A stretch of 8,002 nt of DNA from IDS-8 sp965651325. GTDB taxonomy: Bacteria > Pseudomonadota > Gammaproteobacteria > Steroidobacterales > Woeseiaceae. Under the pieces are notes generated by a model, which saw only the letters and a list, made by a program, of their open reading frames with translations, was not told the origin of the DNA and made no database searches. The translations under genes and the position numbers were made by a program. Every line of letters begins with the position of its first letter. Position 1 is the first letter of the stretch. This document shows, one piece after another, positions 5,268 through 8,002 of the stretch. The stretch covers positions 1 to 8,002 of the forward strand of contig CBFGSB010000139.1 in the NCBI GenBank assembly GCA_965651325.1, written 5' to 3'.

Positions 5268-6449
5268 TTACTTCAAAGCGTTGCCGATGCGTTGGACAGC
5301 CTCCCGCAATTCCTCGATCGAGCAGGCGAAGGAGATCCGGACATAGCCCGGCGCCCCGAAGGCGCTGCCCGGCACCATCGCGACGTCCGCCTCCTGGAGG
5401 ACGTGCGCGACGAGCGCCGAGTCGTCGGCAAGCCCGAGCTTGTCGATCGCGCCGGTCACGCGCGGGAACGCGTAGAACGCGCCGTCGCTTGGGCGGCACT
5501 CGAACCCGGGGAGGGCGTTCAGCGCGTCGACGATGTAGTCGTGCCGTGAGCGGTACGCCGCCGTCATCTTCCGGACCTCGGACTGGTCGCCGTCGAGCGC
5601 CGCCGCCGCCGCTGCCTGGGAAATGCTGCAGGGATTGGACGTGCTCTGGCTCTGCAGGGTCTTCATGGCCGTGATGACGGCCTTCGGCCCGCCCCCGTAG
5701 CCGATGCGCCAGCCCGTCATGGCGTAGGCTTTCGACACGCCGTTGATCGTCACCGTGCGCTCGTACAGGGCCGGGCAGGCCTGCGCGAAGCTGCAGAACG
5801 GCTCGTCGCCCCAGTAGATGTGCTCGTAGATGTCGTCCGCCAGGACCAGCACGTTGGGGTGCTCCAGCAGGACCTCGCCCAGGGCGGCCAGCTCCTGCCG
5901 CGAGTAGCAGGCGCCGGTGGGATTCGACGGGCTGTTCAGGAACAAAAGGCGCGTGCGTTCGGTGATGGCCGCTGCCAGTTCGGCCGGGGAAATCTTGAAC
6001 CCGTTGGCGATTCCGGTGTCGATAATGACTGGCTCGGCGTCCGCCAGCCGCACCATGTCCGGATACGAGACCCAGTAGGGCGCGGGGACAATCGCCTCGT
6101 CGCCCGGGTTCAGCACGGCGAGGCAGGCGTTGAACAGCGTCTGCTTGGCGCCGTTCGACACGAGTATCTGGTCGAGCTCGTAGCGCAGGGAGTTCTCGCG
6201 TTCGAACTTGCGCTGCACGGCGGTTTTGAGCTCGCGCGTGCCGTCGAGCGGCGTGTAGCGAGTCTGGCCTGCCCGTATGGCCTCGATGCCGGCCAGGCGC
6301 ACGTGTTCGGGCGTCGGGAAATCCGGCTCGCCGGCGCCGAGACTGATGATGTTGCGCCCCTGCGCGCGCAGCTCCGCGGTCAATGCCACGACGGCACTGG
6401 TGGGCGAGGGCCGCACCCGGGCCATGCGATCTGAAACTGATAAACTCAA
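5268..6449 (-). CDS. PLP-dependent aminotransferase, aspartate/aromatic type (class I)
   Basis: This 393-residue fold-type I aminotransferase should move the amino group of aspartate (or an aromatic or related amino acid) to 2-oxoglutarate in the cytoplasm. The PLP lysine is Lys240 in NGVSKAYAMTGWRIGY. Other cofactor and substrate residues are NPTG (Asn176), DDIY (Asp206, Tyr208) and the carboxylate-binding Arg371 in YVRISF. The segment GAGEPDFPTPEH (38-49) and GQTRYTPLDGTRELK are typical of the AspC/AatA subgroup Ib. Length is normal. The start is a TTG at 6449: GGAGG at 6461-6457 sits 7 bases upstream, and it yields MSLSVSDRMARVRPSPT, matching how family members begin. The next ATG, at 6425, would cut off this conserved N-terminal segment. 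The frame stays open far beyond, to 7340, but that part is antisense to uvrB. The stop lies about 35 bases before the tRNA-Asn promoter. Substrate choice within the family cannot be settled by eye. Confidence 0.93.
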   Translation of the reverse strand: MSLSVSDRMARVRPSPTSAVVALTAELRAQGRNIISLGAGEPDFPTPEHVRLAGIEAIRAGQTRYTPLDGTRELKTAVQRKFERENSLRYELDQILVSNGAKQTLFNACLAVLNPGDEAIVPAPYWVSYPDMVRLADAEPVIIDTGIANGFKISPAELAAAITERTRLLFLNSPSNPTGACYSRQELAALGEVLLEHPNVLVLADDIYEHIYWGDEPFCSFAQACPALYERTVTINGVSKAYAMTGWRIGYGGGPKAVITAMKTLQSQSTSNPCSISQAAAAAALDGDQSEVRKMTAAYRSRHDYIVDALNALPGFECRPSDGAFYAFPRVTGAIDKLGLADDSALVAHVLQEADVAMVPGSAFGAPGYVRISFACSIEELREAVQRIGNALK

Positions 6450-6456
6450 GGACTTG

Positions 6457-6461
6457 CCTCC
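6457..6461 (-). promoter_or_regulatory. Ribosome binding site that fixes the aminotransferase TTG start
   Basis: The minus strand reads GGAGG followed by CAAGTCC and then TTG at 6449. The strong match and 7-base spacing, together with family-like residues directly after, decide for TTG over the ATG 24 bases downstream. It lies inside the 27-base gap shared with uvrB. Confidence 0.75.
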
Positions 6462-6476
6462 GGTAACGGACAGCGA

Positions 6477-6505
6477 ATGGTACGCCAAGCCACACAACTC
6501 CCCAA
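6477..6505 (-). promoter_or_regulatory. Weak candidate promoter of the aminotransferase, overlapping the uvrB start
   Basis: On the minus strand TTGGGG (6505-6500, three of six) and TACCAT (6482-6477, four of six) are 17 bases apart. The predicted start near 6470 gives a leader of about 20 bases to the TTG. The -10 box lies exactly across the uvrB ATG. The match is weak, and such pairs occur by chance, so this is only the best candidate in the space available. Confidence 0.25.
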
Positions 6506-8002
6506 GAAGAGCGACGCCGAGACGAAAAACCGCCTGGCGCTGTCGTCGCGATACAACCCTGCCGGCGACCAGGAGGCGGCGATCGGCGGGCTCGTCGAAG
6601 GGCTGCAGGACGGGCTCGCGAAGCAGACGCTGCTCGGCGTTACGGGCTCCGGCAAGACCTTCACGATGGCGAGCGTGATCGAGGCCGTGCAACGCCCCGC
6701 CATCGTGCTCGCCCCGAACAAGACGCTCGCCGCGCAGCTTTACGGCGAGTTCCGCGAGTATTTCCCGAAGAACGCCGTCGAGTACTTCGTCTCGTACTAC
6801 GACTACTACCAGCCCGAGGCGTACGTCCCGAGCTCGGACACCTACATCGAGAAAGACGCCTCGATCAACGAGCACATCGAGCAGATGCGCCTGTCCGCGA
6901 CCAAGGCACTGATCGAGCGCCACGACGCGGTAATCGTCGCGACCGTGTCCGCCATCTACGGCCTGGGCGACCCGGAAGCCTACTTCAGCATGGTGCTGCA
7001 CCTGTCGCGCGGCGAGCGCATCGACCAGCGCACGATCCTGCGGCGGCTGGCCGAGATGCAGTACAAGCGCAACCCCATGGAGCTGTCGCAGGGCTTCTAC
7101 CGCGTGCGCGGTGACGTGATCGACGTGTTCCCGGCGGAGTCCGAGCGCGACGCCGTGCGGATCGAGCTGTTCGACGACGAAATCGAGTCGCTGTCCTATT
7201 TCGACCCGCTGACGGGCGAGATCATGCGCCGCGTGCCGCGCCTGACGATCTTCCCGAAAACCCACTACGTGACGCCCCGCGAGCGGCTGCTGGAAGCGGT
7301 CGAGCAGATCCGGGTCGAACTCGGCGAGCGACTCGAGCACCTGCGGAAAGCGAACAAGCTGCTGGAAGCCCAGCGCCTCGAGCAGCGCACGCTCTTCGAC
7401 CTGGAGATGATCCGCGAGCTCGGCTACTGCTCCGGCATCGAGAACTATTCACGCTATCTTTCCGGCCGCCAGCCCGGCGAGCCGCCGCCCTGCCTGCTGG
7501 ACTACCTGCCCGACGACGCCATCCTGATCGTCGATGAAAGCCACGTGACCGTGCCGCAGATCGGCGGCATGTACCGCGGCGACCGTTCGCGCAAGGAGAC
7601 GCTGGTGGAGTACGGCTTCCGGCTGCCGTCGGCGCTCGACAACCGGCCGCTGCGCTTCGACGAGTTCGAATCGATGTCGCCGCAGACGATCTACGTGTCC
7701 GCGACGCCGGGGCCGTACGAGCAGGAGCACGCGGACAAGGTGGTGGAGCAGGTGGTGCGCCCGACCGGCCTCGTCGACCCGCAAGTGGAAGTCCGGCCGG
7801 CCCGCACCCAGGTCGACGACGTCCTCTCGGAGATTCGCGCGCGCGTGGCGGCCGACGAGCGCGTGCTGATCACCACCCTCACGAAACGCATGGCGGAGGA
7901 CCTCACCGACTACCTGCAGGAGCACGGGGTCAAGGTGCGCTACCTGCATTCCGACATCGGCACGGTCGAGCGCATGGAGATCATCCGCGACCTGCGCCTC
8001 GG
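6477..8002 (+). CDS. uvrB: UvrABC excinuclease subunit B (3'-truncated by window)
   Basis: UvrB is the damage-verifying helicase-like subunit of nucleotide excision repair; it is loaded by UvrA and then recruits UvrC. The first 508 residues of a protein usually near 670 are visible. Walker A GVTGSGKT is at 54-61 and the beta-hairpin region YFVSYYDYYQPEAYVPSSDT at 103-122. The conserved ELGYCSGIENYSR is at 314-326, the DEAD-type box DESH at 353-356, SATPG at 408-412, TTLTKRMAEDLT at 466-477 and YLHSDI at 489-494. The last helicase motifs and the C-terminal UVR domain lie beyond the edge. The ATG at 6477 gives about 15 more N-terminal residues than E. coli UvrB (GDQ at 30-32 instead of 15-17) and has only a weak GGA at 6468-6470 upstream. 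No LexA-like CTGT-n8-ACAG box was found near the start. It is divergent from the aminotransferase, with 27 bases between starts. Confidence 0.97.
   Translation, partial: MVRQATQLPKKSDAETKNRLALSSRYNPAGDQEAAIGGLVEGLQDGLAKQTLLGVTGSGKTFTMASVIEAVQRPAIVLAPNKTLAAQLYGEFREYFPKNAVEYFVSYYDYYQPEAYVPSSDTYIEKDASINEHIEQMRLSATKALIERHDAVIVATVSAIYGLGDPEAYFSMVLHLSRGERIDQRTILRRLAEMQYKRNPMELSQGFYRVRGDVIDVFPAESERDAVRIELFDDEIESLSYFDPLTGEIMRRVPRLTIFPKTHYVTPRERLLEAVEQIRVELGERLEHLRKANKLLEAQRLEQRTLFDLEMIRELGYCSGIENYSRYLSGRQPGEPPPCLLDYLPDDAILIVDESHVTVPQIGGMYRGDRSRKETLVEYGFRLPSALDNRPLRFDEFESMSPQTIYVSATPGPYEQEHADKVVEQVVRPTGLVDPQVEVRPARTQVDDVLSEIRARVAADERVLITTLTKRMAEDLTDYLQEHGVKVRYLHSDIGTVERMEIIRDLRL

Noticed and set aside
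6430..6450. CTGATAAACTCAAG as a LexA-like site
   Set aside because: Only one half resembles CTGT and the other half does not match ACAG.

Overview
The window is high-GC DNA with densely packed genes on both strands. The UvrB and aspartate-type aminotransferase sequences look proteobacterial, most likely from a GC-rich gammaproteobacterium. The CCA end of the tRNA is encoded in the gene, which fits. I cannot place the genus from the sequence alone. I see no insertion sequence, phage gene, CRISPR array or rRNA.

Layout. Bases 1-300 hold the C-terminal third or so of an alpha/beta hydrolase of the KANL3/Tex30-like family. A 147-base gap follows with nested inverted repeats. Bases 448-1626 encode a zinc-dependent medium-chain dehydrogenase of the formaldehyde-dehydrogenase-like group. 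A large minus-strand gene (1644-3650) converges on it with only 17 bases between the stops. It encodes a HTH / single transmembrane / TPR protein that looks like a membrane-anchored regulator. Its upstream region (3651-3849) holds an extended -10 element, a palindrome next to the start codon, 10-bp-phased short repeats and a second palindrome. It separates this gene from a divergent plus-strand run of three small envelope genes: a four-helix membrane protein (3850-4221), a probable lipoprotein (4250-4540) and a two-helix membrane protein with a soluble N-terminal domain (4590-5060).

The right half is housekeeping. A minus-strand tRNA-Asn(GTT) gene (5095-5170) has its own sigma70-type promoter just upstream. 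Next come a PLP-dependent aspartate/aromatic-type aminotransferase (minus strand, 5268-6449, starting at TTG) and the divergent uvrB (6477 to the window edge, 3' end missing). Only 27 bases separate these last two start codons, so each gene's promoter must overlap the other gene's 5' region.

How the genes work together. uvrB (excision repair), tRNA-Asn and the aminotransferase (amino-acid nitrogen metabolism) are core functions sharing a compact locus. The left half is more accessory. The most interesting unit is the TPR regulator with the divergent small envelope genes, which by position could be its targets. That link is an inference from gene order and putative operator-like repeats, not something the sequence proves. 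I found no clear evidence of a wholly new multi-gene system.
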